64,000 bases of DNA from Paenibacillus sophorae (GCF_018966525.1 NZ_CP076607.1:4960001-5024000); one strand, 5' to 3'; positions 33,450-43,376 are shown, counted from the stretch's first letter. Notes: generated by a model not told the origin, from the sequence alone. Numbers and translations: made by a program.

Positions 33450-33499
33450 CCTTATGCCCATTCTTTTTTCGTAAAAAGCCTATATTCCCGGTCGCTCTC

Positions 33500-33859
33500 T
33501 TAGGCGTGGGATGTAGAATTGCCGATCAGCGCGCCAAGTTTCGATCCCCCGACAAGATGATAGTGCAGATGTTGAACAGCCTGCCCGCTGTCCGGTCCGC
33601 AGTTATTGATCAGACGATACCCGGTTTCCGCGATACCCAATTCCTTGGCGATTTGCTGCGCCACGCTGTGCATTTCTCCGATCAACGGCAAATCCTCGGG
33701 AGCCACCTCGTTCATCGACGGAATCGGTTTCTTGGGAATAATCAGCACATGCACCGGAGCGGCAGGCTCGATATCGTAAAATGCCAAAATTCGTTCATTC
33801 TCAAATACCTTGTTGCAGGGAATGCTTCCCTCGATAATTTTGCTAAAAATGGTTTCCAT
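33500..33859 (-). CDS. hit: HIT family nucleotide-binding protein
   Basis: A 119-residue histidine-triad protein of the HINT type. The nucleotide-binding start CIFCKIIxG-like (METIFSKIIEGSIPCNKVFEN) is followed by VHVLIIPKKPIPSMNEV and the catalytic triad QHLHYHLVGG. Such enzymes hydrolyse nucleoside phosphoramidates and aminoacyl-adenylates. The two cysteines of the common zinc motif are lost from the usual positions (IFSKI instead of IFCKI). The ATG at 33859 has AGGAGG ten bases upstream. The longer frame to 34036 has no family match and is read as leader. Confidence 0.93.
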   Translation of the reverse strand: METIFSKIIEGSIPCNKVFENERILAFYDIEPAAPVHVLIIPKKPIPSMNEVAPEDLPLIGEMHSVAQQIAKELGIAETGYRLINNCGPDSGQAVQHLHYHLVGGSKLGALIGNSTSHA

Positions 33860-34133
33860 ACAGCAGCTTCCTCCTAAAGGATATTTGAAGCACCCTTTCC
33901 CGCATGTGGTCTGGGCTGTCTCTGACGATAATCGGACTCTCGGCTCATTGGCAAAAATAACCGCAGCCAAGACCGTCGTCGCTATCCATTTATCATACAG
34001 GAATTTGCTCTTTTTCGAAAGCAACGCGACGGACAACAGGATAAATATGGATTACTATATAATAAATTCGCGGCTGTTAAATCTGTATCAGATACAGCGG
34101 AAACAAAATTCCATTCATGTCAGTAAACAGGCA
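33860..34133. other. Non-coding stretch upstream of hit
   Basis: No gene is seen. A possible hit promoter is a TATGAT box on the minus strand near 33996 with a poor -35 (TTTCGA, 17-base spacer). The remainder up to the poly-A tract at 34134 holds no recognisable feature. Confidence 0.5.
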
Positions 34134-34238
34134 AAAAAAAAAAAAAAAAGAAACACCCTTCACAGCTGATTAAGCTGATTCGGCGGCGGACGTATGAAAA
34201 GGAATCAATTCCCTGTCATACGTCCGCCGAGGTGTTTC
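34134..34238 (-). terminator. Large composite hairpin terminator after the addBA-sbcDC operon
   Basis: An inner 14-bp stem (CGGCGGACGTATGA at 34184-34197 with its complement at 34216-34229) is enclosed by an outer 8-bp stem (GAAACACC 34150-34157 with GGTGTTTC 34231-34238). On the minus strand the outer stem runs into about 16 consecutive T residues. A small GGAAT/ATTCC palindrome sits in the inner loop. Confidence 0.8.
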
Positions 34239-34268
34239 AAATGATGTCGGCTTAGCTGTATTATAACA

Positions 34269-34309
34269 GGGGGGTAATACTGTCTCTGTGACAGTTATCA
34301 CAACCCCCC
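34269..34309. repeat. Second hairpin immediately after sbcC
   Basis: GGGGGG (34269-34274) and CCCCCC (34304-34309) enclose a 6-bp stem ACTGTC / GACAGT with a five-base loop. It starts eight bases after the sbcC stop. No T-run follows, so it may protect the mRNA 3' end rather than terminate alone. Confidence 0.6.
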
Positions 34310-34316
34310 ATCCATT

Positions 34317-37300
34317 TTAATTTTTTTCCAAAATGATGCTTGAACCCGCTCCGCCCGGTAAAGCTGGGACCACAACCAGCTTCCGGGCAAGCCTTGCCCG
34401 GAGCTCCGGGACGTGGCTGATAATACCAACCGACAGCTGGTCGTTATGCAGCCGTTCAAGCGATGTGATCACGGTATCGAGCAGTTCGGGGTCCAGCGTG
34501 CCGAAGCCTTCGTCCAGGAAGAAAAATTGCAGCGGATACTGTCCGCGAAGCTGAATCTGCGCGGACAGCGCCAGCGCAAGCGACAGCGAGGTTAGGAACG
34601 TCTCTCCGCCCGACAAAGTGGATACCGGCCGCTTGACCCCTCCGTTTCCGTCGTCACGGATAACAAAGCCGCCTCCGGAGTCGACCTCCAGCGCATAGCG
34701 CTGTCTGCTCAGGAAGCGCAGACGCTGAGAAGCCGCCTGGCATACCTGCATCAATTGCTCCTCCGCGATATATTCAACGAAAGCATTGCCCCGCAGACAG
34801 GACTGCAGCTTGGACAACTTGCTTTGCATGCTCTCATGCCCGGCGCGCAGGCTTTCCAGCTCACTCCAGCGGATATGCCTCTGCCGCAGATCCTCCAGAT
34901 CACGCTCTCCGCGCGCTTTGGCCTGCAGCGCAGCTTCATCATCCTCCTTGCACTGCCGGAGCTCGTTCTCGCAGTCCCGCCACTCGTCCTCGGTCACCGC
35001 GTCGCCGCCGAGCCTCTCTTCGATGTGGCGAAGCTGCGCGCTGACCTCCGCCTCGCCGTCACGGTGCGCCCGCACACGCGAGGAAGCCGCCTCGCGTTCT
35101 CCCGCATCCAGCGCCGCTTCTTCGGCTTCAGCGGCTGAAGCAAACGATGAAGAAGCAAGGCTTTCTTCCCAGTTCGCAGCTGCGGCGGCATAGTGCTCAC
35201 GGGCGGAATCCGCTGCCTGGCGTGCGATCGCCGCCTCTCTGGCATCCTGCTGCGCCCTGTCGGCGGCAGCGCGGTTACGGCGCCTGCCTTCCTCTGCGGC
35301 CGTCTGCAGCTCCTGCAGACGCCGCTCGCATTCCGCCAGAAGAGAACCGGCTGAATGCCCTTCCGTCCATTGCAGCAGCCGCTGTTCTTTCTCGCGCAGC
35401 AGCTCCTCTTTGCCCGTATGCTGCGCCATCCAGCCGGCCAGTTCCTTATCCAGCTCGGAAATTCTGTCCTGCAGCAGCTGTACGGAAGCGCTCTTCTCGT
35501 CCAGAAACTTCACGCTGATGTCCAGCCTGCCTCTGATTTCCTCGGCTTCTTCATCCTTGCGCCGCAGCTCGCGGTAGGCTTGCTCCGCTTCGCCCGGCGC
35601 AAGCTGAGGAAACCGCCGCTCCCATTCCTGACGCAAGAACAAAAGCTGCCGCTTCAGTTCCTCCGCCTTGGCCGCCGTTTGTTCTTCCCAGCTTCGCGCA
35701 GCTTCGGCGTCGGCGGCTTCCTTCAGCAGACGCTGCTGCGCCTGACGGTCTTCCTCCTGCCACTGTACCGCCCGGCGCCGCAGATCCCGAGAGCAGCTCT
35801 GCAATCCTGCAAGCTGTTCTTCAAGCTCCGCTACGGCAGTTTCTTCCGGCCATGCGGAAGAAACTGCGTCTCCATCGGCTAATAAGTCGGAGCTCGCTGC
35901 TTGGCTCAAGGCAGCTGCAATTTCGGTTAATCCGGGGATCTCTTGCCCGACTTCGGCCAGCGAAGCGCCCGCAGCGGCAGGAGTCCCGGAGAGGGAGCCG
36001 GATTCACCGTACACCTGCTCCAGCCAAGCGCGGTCCTGCTCCCGCAGGCTCCGCAGCATGCCGCGAGCCTCAAGCGCGCGCGCCGTCAACGTCTTCACGT
36101 CCTGAAGCTTCCGCTCTACCGCCAGATCTTCTTCGCCGCCCTGCAGCGATGCCGGCGCCGGATGATGCTCGCTGCCGCACACGGGGCACGGAGCCCCGTC
36201 CCGCAGCTCGCGGGAGAGCGCCAGCGACAGCCGGTGCAGCTCCCGCTCCCGGAGCGCGGCTTCCAGCGCCGCGCCAGCTTGCTCCAGCCGCCCGGCGACG
36301 GCGGCTGCAGCCTCTTCCGCGGACGCCGCCCGCTCCAGATGCAGGGCGGCGTCCCGCGCGGCGTGCGAGCGCGCTTCGGCCAGCCGCGCAGCAGCCGTCT
36401 CGGCCTCCGCGAGACGGCCTTGAACCGCGCCGAGCGCAGCGGCGCGCTCGCGCCCCTCCCGCTCCGCCTGCTCCCACTGGGACTCGGCGGAGCGCAAGCC
36501 CTGCAGGCTCTGCATCGCTTCCTGCAGAGCCTGCCGCTCCTGGGAGCGGACCTCGAGCGGCTGCAGGCTGCGCTGCAGCTCCTGCTGCCGCTTTTGGCCT
36601 TTGGCCAAAAGCTCCCGCTCCCGGGCCAGCGTCTCCCGCGAGGCTTCCAGCCCGCGGGAGGCCTCCGCCTGGCGCTCGGCCAGCTCCGCGAGCGTCTGCC
36701 GCAGTCCGGCCAGCTCGGCTTCCAGCTCGAGCGCCTGGCGCAGCCGGCCCTCCCGCTCCCGCAGGGCCGGCTCTTCCGCAGCAAGCGCCCCATGCGCTTG
36801 CTGCTCGGCCTCGGCGGCACGGGACGCCTCCTGCTCGGACACCGCAAGGTGCGCCTCCAGCCGGTCAGCTAACGCGGCACGGGCGCGCCAGGCCTCTTCC
36901 GCGCTTCGCCATGCCTTCAGCGCGGGCGCAATCTTGGCGGCTTCGTCGCTCTTCAGCAGCCGCAGCTCCATCGAGGCAATTTGCGCTTCCTGCGCCCGGA
37001 ACTCCAGCTGTTTCATCTCCCGGCGGGAGCGTTCCTCCTGCAGCTCACGGATTTTGCCGAAACGCTCGGCCTGCCGGGACGCCGCCTCCAAGCGCTCGCG
37101 GCACTTCGCGGCGTGGAGTACAGCCTCCGCTAGACGCTTCTCCGCCGCTTGCACATCCTCTGCTCCAGCGCTGCCCAGCCCCTGCTGTTCGGCTTCCAGC
37201 GCGCGCAGCGCCGCCTCGTTCTCTTTGACCCGGCGGCTGAGCTTCAGCGCCAACTGGTCGCCGTACTGTTCCAAGTGGAACAGGCGCTGCAGCATCTGTC

Positions 37301-37802
37301 TGCGGTCCACTCCGCGCAGCGACAGAAATTCGGCGAACTTGCCCTGGGGCAGGACGACAGCCCGGGTAAAATCGTCCATTTTAAGCCCGATTCTGTCCTC
37401 GACGCAGCTCGTCACATCCGCAAGCTTGTCTGCCATCACGGTTTCTCCATCCGGTCCAATCTCAACGAAGCGGCTCACTGTATTGCTGACGGACTGCTCA
37501 CCTGTCCGTTTGAATCTCCGCTCCACCCGGTAGCGGCGCGCCCCGTGGGAGGAGCTCAACTCGAAGGTAAACGCCACAGCAAGGGTATCCTCGGAATGGT
37601 TCATGATCCCCTGCGTCCCGTTCACGGCGCGTTCCACCTTGCCGTACATCGCCAGGGTAATGGCATCGAGCAGGCTCGATTTTCCGCTGCCCGTTGGTCC
37701 GAAAATGCCAAACAGTCCGGTCTCGCACAAGCTGAGGAAATCGATCTCCTGACTTTCGCGGTAGCTCTGCAGCCCGCTTACTTTTAACAGTATCGGCTTC
37801 AT
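34317..37802 (-). CDS. sbcC: SbcC, ATPase subunit of the SbcCD nuclease
   Basis: A 1161-residue SMC-like protein of the Mre11-Rad50 type. Walker A GPTGSGKS is at residues 35-42. Two long coiled coils rich in Glu, Ala, Arg and Gln flank the zinc hook CPVCGSEHHP near residue 537. The ABC signature STLSGGETFLTSLSLALAL and Walker B FFFLDEGFGTLD are near the C-terminus. With SbcD it opens hairpins and cleaves blocked DNA ends. The first coiled coil (about 36070-36900) is markedly richer in G+C than the rest. The ATG overlaps the sbcD stop (ATGA). Confidence 0.96.
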   Translation of the reverse strand: MKPILLKVSGLQSYRESQEIDFLSLCETGLFGIFGPTGSGKSSLLDAITLAMYGKVERAVNGTQGIMNHSEDTLAVAFTFELSSSHGARRYRVERRFKRTGEQSVSNTVSRFVEIGPDGETVMADKLADVTSCVEDRIGLKMDDFTRAVVLPQGKFAEFLSLRGVDRRQMLQRLFHLEQYGDQLALKLSRRVKENEAALRALEAEQQGLGSAGAEDVQAAEKRLAEAVLHAAKCRERLEAASRQAERFGKIRELQEERSRREMKQLEFRAQEAQIASMELRLLKSDEAAKIAPALKAWRSAEEAWRARAALADRLEAHLAVSEQEASRAAEAEQQAHGALAAEEPALREREGRLRQALELEAELAGLRQTLAELAERQAEASRGLEASRETLARERELLAKGQKRQQELQRSLQPLEVRSQERQALQEAMQSLQGLRSAESQWEQAEREGRERAAALGAVQGRLAEAETAAARLAEARSHAARDAALHLERAASAEEAAAAVAGRLEQAGAALEAALRERELHRLSLALSRELRDGAPCPVCGSEHHPAPASLQGGEEDLAVERKLQDVKTLTARALEARGMLRSLREQDRAWLEQVYGESGSLSGTPAAAGASLAEVGQEIPGLTEIAAALSQAASSDLLADGDAVSSAWPEETAVAELEEQLAGLQSCSRDLRRRAVQWQEEDRQAQQRLLKEAADAEAARSWEEQTAAKAEELKRQLLFLRQEWERRFPQLAPGEAEQAYRELRRKDEEAEEIRGRLDISVKFLDEKSASVQLLQDRISELDKELAGWMAQHTGKEELLREKEQRLLQWTEGHSAGSLLAECERRLQELQTAAEEGRRRNRAAADRAQQDAREAAIARQAADSAREHYAAAAANWEESLASSSFASAAEAEEAALDAGEREAASSRVRAHRDGEAEVSAQLRHIEERLGGDAVTEDEWRDCENELRQCKEDDEAALQAKARGERDLEDLRQRHIRWSELESLRAGHESMQSKLSKLQSCLRGNAFVEYIAEEQLMQVCQAASQRLRFLSRQRYALEVDSGGGFVIRDDGNGGVKRPVSTLSGGETFLTSLSLALALSAQIQLRGQYPLQFFFLDEGFGTLDPELLDTVITSLERLHNDQLSVGIISHVPELRARLARKLVVVPALPGGAGSSIILEKN

Positions 37803-38980
37803 AAGGTCTCCTCCGCTTCCTGTCCCTCACGTTCTTCCTCCGCCAGTTCCAGAAACAGCTCCACTAGGCTGTCTTCCGGCTCCGCTCCCCCGGTCTGCCG
37901 CTGGTAGAACCTTCTGAACAGCTCATGCACCGGCATCCGAGAGCGGAGGGACGCTTCCAGTTCACGTTCCATCTCCGGATAGACCGGGCGGATATGTACA
38001 ATACCTTCCCGCGCCTTACGCAACCGCTGAATATCTCCCATCGACAGCGCCTCGCTTAGGCGGATTCTCAGATCGATGAACGCATTGGCGTCCCTCTCCT
38101 CGTCAAGCCACCGGTATACTTCATCCAGTCCCCCCGCGCAGTCCCACTCCACCAGGGGACGTCCGCAGCGCAGCAGAATTTCTTCCGGCTTCGCCTCCCC
38201 TCCCGGGGAGAGTTCAAGCATCGTGACGGACTTGGCCTGGCCCGCCTCCGAGAAACTGTACGCCAGCGGAGAGCCGCTGTACCGGATAACCCCTTCTCCC
38301 TTGACCTTCTGCGGACGGTGGAGATGGCCGAGCGCCGTATACTGCGCGCCGCATGCCAGCGCCGAAGGATCAACGGTATACGCCCCGCCGACCTGGATCG
38401 GGCGCTCGGAGTCGCTCTCCACGCCGCCCAGCACATAAATATGGCTCATCGCCAGATTGACCGTGTCAGGCTTGAATTCCCGGGACAACAGCTTCATCAG
38501 GCGGCCTACACGCGCGCTGTAAGCGAACCGCAGTCCGGCTTCGTCGCTATCTTCGGCAAGCAGCTCGCCCAGACGGGCTTCGGAAGGGTACGGAAGAGCC
38601 GCTATACGCGCAGTTTCCCCCGTCCGGGCTACCCGGACCGTCACCGGATCGCTTGCGGGCAGACCGACAAGGGTAATACCGTGTCCGAAGACAAGCGGGG
38701 ATACGGAGGATACGCGCTCAGGCTGGTCATGGTTGCCAGCGATAACGACAAGTTGCCTTCCCCCGGATGCAAGTCTTGAGGCCGCTTCATAGAATAACTG
38801 CTCGGCCGCAGCCGGAGGATTGACGGAGTCATAGACGTCACCTGCCATCATAATAAGGTCCGCGCGTTCCTCCTCGGCAATGGCGACCAGTTCGTCAACG
38901 AACGCCTCCTGCTCTTTCTGCCTGCTTCTTCCTTCCAGCGTACGGCCAAAATGCCAGTCGCCCGTATGCAAAATCCGCAT
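37799..38980 (-). CDS. sbcD: SbcD, nuclease subunit of the SbcCD complex
   Basis: A 393-residue Mre11-type metallophosphoesterase: MRILHTGDWHFG, MMAGDVYDS, VVIAGNHDQPERV and ALGHLHRPQKV supply the dinuclear manganese site and catalytic histidine. It nicks and resects hairpin and blocked ends with SbcC. The ATG at 38980 follows AAGAGGCGG and matches the family start; an upstream extension is rejected. The stop overlaps sbcC. The gap to addA (38981-39209, 229 bases) holds no clear promoter or terminator, so transcription probably continues from addBA as in B. subtilis. Confidence 0.95.
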   Translation of the reverse strand: MRILHTGDWHFGRTLEGRSRQKEQEAFVDELVAIAEEERADLIMMAGDVYDSVNPPAAAEQLFYEAASRLASGGRQLVVIAGNHDQPERVSSVSPLVFGHGITLVGLPASDPVTVRVARTGETARIAALPYPSEARLGELLAEDSDEAGLRFAYSARVGRLMKLLSREFKPDTVNLAMSHIYVLGGVESDSERPIQVGGAYTVDPSALACGAQYTALGHLHRPQKVKGEGVIRYSGSPLAYSFSEAGQAKSVTMLELSPGGEAKPEEILLRCGRPLVEWDCAGGLDEVYRWLDEERDANAFIDLRIRLSEALSMGDIQRLRKAREGIVHIRPVYPEMERELEASLRSRMPVHELFRRFYQRQTGGAEPEDSLVELFLELAEEEREGQEAEETL

Positions 38981-39209
38981 CTTCCGCCTCTTTCCCGCCC
39001 CTAACCGGGCGATTGTAAATATCACAAACACCATATTTTGTGAATCATCATCATTAAAAACCAATCTCTCCTTGCCGCTGGGCCTTATTAGTCGTCCACT
39101 CAGTCAGAATAAAAGGACTGTCAACGATCATGGTATTTTTAGTGGAATAAGTTCACGGCATGACCGCCACAAATCGGGAGATGCTCACGGTCTGCCGAAA
39201 TCATCCACG

Positions 39210-42200
39210 CTATACGCGGACGGCATGACCGCCGTCAAAGAAATACAGCCACGCTTCGGCAACTTCTTCGCCCAAAATATCACCAAGCGCCTGCGAGTAC
39301 AGGCTAAGTTGGTAACGGTATTTCTCCTTCAGGGCTTCCAGTCCGCCCCGATGTTCCAGAACCGCATCACTCTTGTAATCCAGCAGGATAAGCCGCCCTT
39401 CCTCCCGGAAAAGACAGTCGATCACCCCTTGGATAAGGACGGAGGAAGCCGCGCCGCTCTGCCCAGGAAGCTCCGAAGATGCTCTGTCCAGAGCCTCAAG
39501 GCCACGGTATGCTTCGGATGCGGGCACCAAATAGCTGAAAGGCATTTCCCTTCTCTTCCATGGTGAAGCCAGCAGCCTGCGGCCGAGCGGATGCTCGTAA
39601 AAAGCCGCCGCTTTCTCCGGCTCGACTGCCGCCGCCTGCTCTTCCGTCAAAATACCGAGCTGCTGCAGCCTTTCCAGCGTCCCTTTCACCTCCGCAAGGC
39701 CTGCTTCTCCTTCCATCGGGATATGCTGCATGACGGTATGATACACCGTCCCGCGTTCCGCCGGTGTAATGCCGCGCTGCTCCATGAATCTCGGACGCCG
39801 CAAATGCAAGCTGTCGGCAGCGGCGGCGCCGCGCTCCTTCGCTAAGGGAAGCCCCTCTTCCAGAAGATCATACGAGGGCCGGTCCTGCAAAGACAAAAGG
39901 GATTTAAGCTCCGTAACGGAGGTTTTGGCCGGAATGCCGGCAGCCGCTGCATATGGGTAATGCCATGACAAGCGTTCGGCCGCCGAATCATCTGTCCCGG
40001 AATAAGCCGTCACCGGCATCCCCCGGCTCAGTTCGTGAAGCGTCTTTCTTCTCGTTTCTTCCCCGTCCTCTCCGTCGTCCTTGACTGAATGAAGGCCTGT
40101 CTCGAGTTCCGAGGATGGCAGAACGCTTACGCTCCAGTTGGACAGATCGCCGCGCAAGGTAACCGGAGCCGCTCCTTCCTTGCCGGCGATTTTCCGCAAA
40201 ATCGCCGCGCCGGGGTGCCTGATCAACGCCGGTCCTATCCAATCTAGATAGCTGCGTCCCCGGGCAAGCAAATGATCGGGAAGCAGCGTTTCATCTCCGC
40301 TGCTGGACGACATCCAGTTCGCCACTTTGCCCTCCAGATCGCGGACGGTGCCGACAAGAATCATCTTGTCGCGAGGGCGTGTCAGCCCCACATAAAGCAC
40401 CCGCATTTCCTCCGCCAGCAGCTCCAACCGCGAACGGCGGCCAATGGCAAGGTAGGGCAGCGTCGGATAGCTGACCCGGGTCTCCCGCTCCAGAAAGCGC
40501 GGGCCGAAGCCGAGCTCCTTGTGCGTCAGAAACGGAGCGTACAGATCCTGACGGTTGAAGCCTTTGGACATTCCGGCCAGAAAAACGACCGGAAACTCAA
40601 GCCCTTTGCTCTTATGAATGGTCATGATCCGGACGCCTTCGCCCTGCTCGCCGCTGCCCCCGGCCGCTCCCAAATCGCCGCCGTTCTCGCGGAGCCGGGA
40701 TATGAACACCAGGAAACGGAATAAGCCGCGAGCCGATGTATCGTTCTCGAATTGCACCGCCCGGTCATACAACGCTTTAAGATTGCTCTGCCGCTGGGCA
40801 CCTCCCGGCAGCCCGCCAACCCATTCCAGGTATCCGCTCTCTCCGTATATACGCCAGATTAGTCCGCTTACGTCACCCTGGCGCGCCTCGTCTCTCCAGC
40901 TTTTGAGCTGCGACAGAAACCGGTTCAGCTTATCCCGGAGTCTGCCGGAAATCGCCGGTTTAGCGTATACCTTTTCACTGGGCACCACCATTTCCGCGTT
41001 TCCAGACTCACCGGCCGCGGCTGTCTCCGCCGCGTTTTCGGCGCCGCCCTGGACTTCGTATGCTCGGCCGCCTTCATTTCCACTTATGCTCCCGAAGCCA
41101 ACCGTATCCAAGTCTACTTTCTCGCCTGCAATCCCGGCTTCCTCCCCGACGCTTCCCGCACTGCCTGCTCTCATTCCTTCCGAGGCCGCCGCAATAACCG
41201 CTTCATAGTACGAGCCTTCGCTGCAAAGGCGAACCTTCGCCAGTTCTTCCTCGGTCAGTCCGACTACAGGCGAACGCAGCGTTCCTGCCAGCGGTATATC
41301 CTGCTGCGGATTATCCACGACTTTCAGCAGAGAAAGGATAACCTCAACTTCGGTCGCCTGAAAATACCCCCTGTTCTGGTCGCCGTAGGCTGGAATGCCT
41401 TCCAGCAGAAGCTCTTTCAGCATCAGCGGGGCCCACAGGCTTGCGGACCTCAGTAATATGACGATATCGCCGTATACAACCGGGCGCATGGCCCGAAGGC
41501 CCTTGTCATAGATCTGCAGCGGCTCGCCGCCGTTCATTCCCGTCATCCGGGCGATCCGCCGGGCGATAGCCCGGGCCTCCAACTGCGCGGTCTCACTTTC
41601 GATTAATTCACTTTCCACCGGTCCCGCTTCACTGTCTTCGGCTCTTTCTTCCGATGTTCCTCTGGAGCTTCCCCGGTCGATCAGCAGCAGCTCGGGCGCA
41701 AAATACGTATCCGGCCCCTTATCCGCAGCGCCGGGGAAATTTGCGCCGTATATGAGCTCCGCCCGCTCGTCATAGTCGATTTCAGCCACCGTCTCGTTCA
41801 TGATTTGGCGGAATACCATATTAACGGCGTTAACGACCTCCATCCGGCTGCGGAAATTACGCGCCAGGTCGATGACGATTCCTTGTGACCTTCCGGTTTC
41901 AGTCGCGTTCGTCTCAATGCCGCCGGATTCGTTCGTTTCAAGGCCGTTCTGGCCGCGTCCGTCCGCGGACCGGCTTCTGCCGTAGCTCCGGTACTTGTCC
42001 AGGAACAATCCCGGCTCCGCGAGGCGAAAGCGGTAGATGCTCTGCTTCATATCGCCGACCATGAACCGGTTGCCCGGCTCTTCCCTTGATATCAGCCGTA
42101 CAATTTCTTCCTGAACACTGTTCGTATCCTGATATTCGTCAAGCAGCACCTCGTCGAACTGGGACCGATATTCCAGCGCGGCGTCCGAAGGCATAGAATT

Positions 42201-43376
42201 CCCTATTGTAGAATCGGTGTGGCGTAGAATAGCCAGGCAGTAATGCTCCAGATCGCTGAAATCGACCAGCCCTTTGCCCGCTTTCTCCGCCAGGTAGCGC
42301 TCGCCGAACTGAATCACCGTTTCCGCCAATTCTTTCATCAGCGGACCCGCTTCGTGAAGCTCGCGAAGAAAGACGTCCGCCGGGCGCCCGAACAGCGAGT
42401 TCTGAAGCTCGCCAACGAGGCTCTTCACTTCATCGCGTAAGCCTTTTACAGCCTCCTGAAGAGCGGGATCGGTCGCATCCTTCTTACAGGGCTTCAGCTT
42501 TCCGAAGGAGACGCCGCGGAACAGGTCGTACAACTCGGCCCAGGGTTTCTCTTCCACAGCCCGCAGCAGCCCTTCAACCATCTCTAGATCCGCCGCCAGG
42601 TTATCGGCATAAGGCGCAGGGCCCCCGGGCTGGAGGGCAATTTGCCGTCCCCGCTCCAACTGGCTAATGGCGGCAGCCAGCGCCAACCTTGCTTCGTCGA
42701 GTATGCTGCGCACCCAGGACGTGCGCGACAGGGTTTCGGTATCCGGCAGCGAGAAGCCCGTCGCCGTCTCCCTCAGCCACTCCTTAGGCCAAGGATGGCT
42801 TCGCGCAAAATCATGCAGACGCTGAACGAGCGCATGCACGGCGTCATCGGTGCGCTCTCCGCTGAACCAGTCCGCGAGCTGTACGAACACGCCGTCCTCG
42901 CCAGCCTCTTCATATTTTTCCTCGAACAGCTCCTCCAGTATTTCCTGACGCATGATCTCCGCCTCGTGTTCATTCAGAATGCGGAAGCCGGGATCCAGCG
43001 GGATCATCTGATAGTAACGCCGTATGACCTCAAGACAGAAGGAGTGCAGTGTCGTAATGGAGGCTTTGCCGAGCAGCGCCAGCTGGCGCCGCAAATGGGC
43101 GTTGTCCGGATCATTCTCAAGCTCGCGGTCCAGCGCCTCGCGGATGCGCTGCCGCATTTCGGATGCGGCCGCTTTTGTGAATGTCGCCACCAGCAGGCGG
43201 TCCACACTGAAGCCGCTGCTCTCGTCGCCGATTTTACGGATGATCCGCTCGACGAGCACCGCGGTCTTGCCGGAGCCGGCCGCCGCCGCCACAAGAATGT
43301 CGTCCCCGCTCTCCGCGATGGCCCGCCATTGATCGTCGCTCCATATGCTTCCTTCCGGTTTTGCCGGCATGATCAC
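39210..43376 (-). CDS. addA: AddA, helicase-nuclease subunit of the AddAB recombination complex
   Basis: A UvrD-like 3'-5' helicase fused to a RecB-type nuclease. Motif I AAAAGSGKTAVLVERI, motif II VLLDEYQDTNSVQE, VGDMKQSIYRFR, TIHKSKGLEFPVVF and VGLTRPRDKM are in order; the C-terminal nuclease has GVIDCLFREEGRLILLDYKSD. AddAB degrades broken ends to a Chi-like site and loads RecA. At 1388 residues it is longer than the ~1230 usual in Bacillus; part of this is an Ala/Gly/Glu-rich insertion around residues 735-810. The GTG at 43376 has AGGAGG nine bases upstream and overlaps the addB stop (GTGA); an ATG two codons later is the alternative. Confidence 0.95.
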   Translation of the reverse strand: MIMPAKPEGSIWSDDQWRAIAESGDDILVAAAAGSGKTAVLVERIIRKIGDESSGFSVDRLLVATFTKAAASEMRQRIREALDRELENDPDNAHLRRQLALLGKASITTLHSFCLEVIRRYYQMIPLDPGFRILNEHEAEIMRQEILEELFEEKYEEAGEDGVFVQLADWFSGERTDDAVHALVQRLHDFARSHPWPKEWLRETATGFSLPDTETLSRTSWVRSILDEARLALAAAISQLERGRQIALQPGGPAPYADNLAADLEMVEGLLRAVEEKPWAELYDLFRGVSFGKLKPCKKDATDPALQEAVKGLRDEVKSLVGELQNSLFGRPADVFLRELHEAGPLMKELAETVIQFGERYLAEKAGKGLVDFSDLEHYCLAILRHTDSTIGNSMPSDAALEYRSQFDEVLLDEYQDTNSVQEEIVRLISREEPGNRFMVGDMKQSIYRFRLAEPGLFLDKYRSYGRSRSADGRGQNGLETNESGGIETNATETGRSQGIVIDLARNFRSRMEVVNAVNMVFRQIMNETVAEIDYDERAELIYGANFPGAADKGPDTYFAPELLLIDRGSSRGTSEERAEDSEAGPVESELIESETAQLEARAIARRIARMTGMNGGEPLQIYDKGLRAMRPVVYGDIVILLRSASLWAPLMLKELLLEGIPAYGDQNRGYFQATEVEVILSLLKVVDNPQQDIPLAGTLRSPVVGLTEEELAKVRLCSEGSYYEAVIAAASEGMRAGSAGSVGEEAGIAGEKVDLDTVGFGSISGNEGGRAYEVQGGAENAAETAAAGESGNAEMVVPSEKVYAKPAISGRLRDKLNRFLSQLKSWRDEARQGDVSGLIWRIYGESGYLEWVGGLPGGAQRQSNLKALYDRAVQFENDTSARGLFRFLVFISRLRENGGDLGAAGGSGEQGEGVRIMTIHKSKGLEFPVVFLAGMSKGFNRQDLYAPFLTHKELGFGPRFLERETRVSYPTLPYLAIGRRSRLELLAEEMRVLYVGLTRPRDKMILVGTVRDLEGKVANWMSSSSGDETLLPDHLLARGRSYLDWIGPALIRHPGAAILRKIAGKEGAAPVTLRGDLSNWSVSVLPSSELETGLHSVKDDGEDGEETRRKTLHELSRGMPVTAYSGTDDSAAERLSWHYPYAAAAGIPAKTSVTELKSLLSLQDRPSYDLLEEGLPLAKERGAAAADSLHLRRPRFMEQRGITPAERGTVYHTVMQHIPMEGEAGLAEVKGTLERLQQLGILTEEQAAAVEPEKAAAFYEHPLGRRLLASPWKRREMPFSYLVPASEAYRGLEALDRASSELPGQSGAASSVLIQGVIDCLFREEGRLILLDYKSDAVLEHRGGLEALKEKYRYQLSLYSQALGDILGEEVAEAWLYFFDGGHAVRV

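Noticed and set aside
33862..34036. N-terminal extension of the HIT protein
   Set aside because: No family match, and a strong AGGAGG site precedes the internal ATG at 33859.
35852..37228. A 458-codon plus-strand frame rich in Pro, Arg and Ala
   Set aside because: Antisense to the GC-rich coiled-coil part of sbcC; composition artefact without domain or start signals.
38981..39209. Separate promoter or terminator between addA and sbcD
   Set aside because: No convincing -35/-10 pair and no hairpin with T-run found in these 229 bases.
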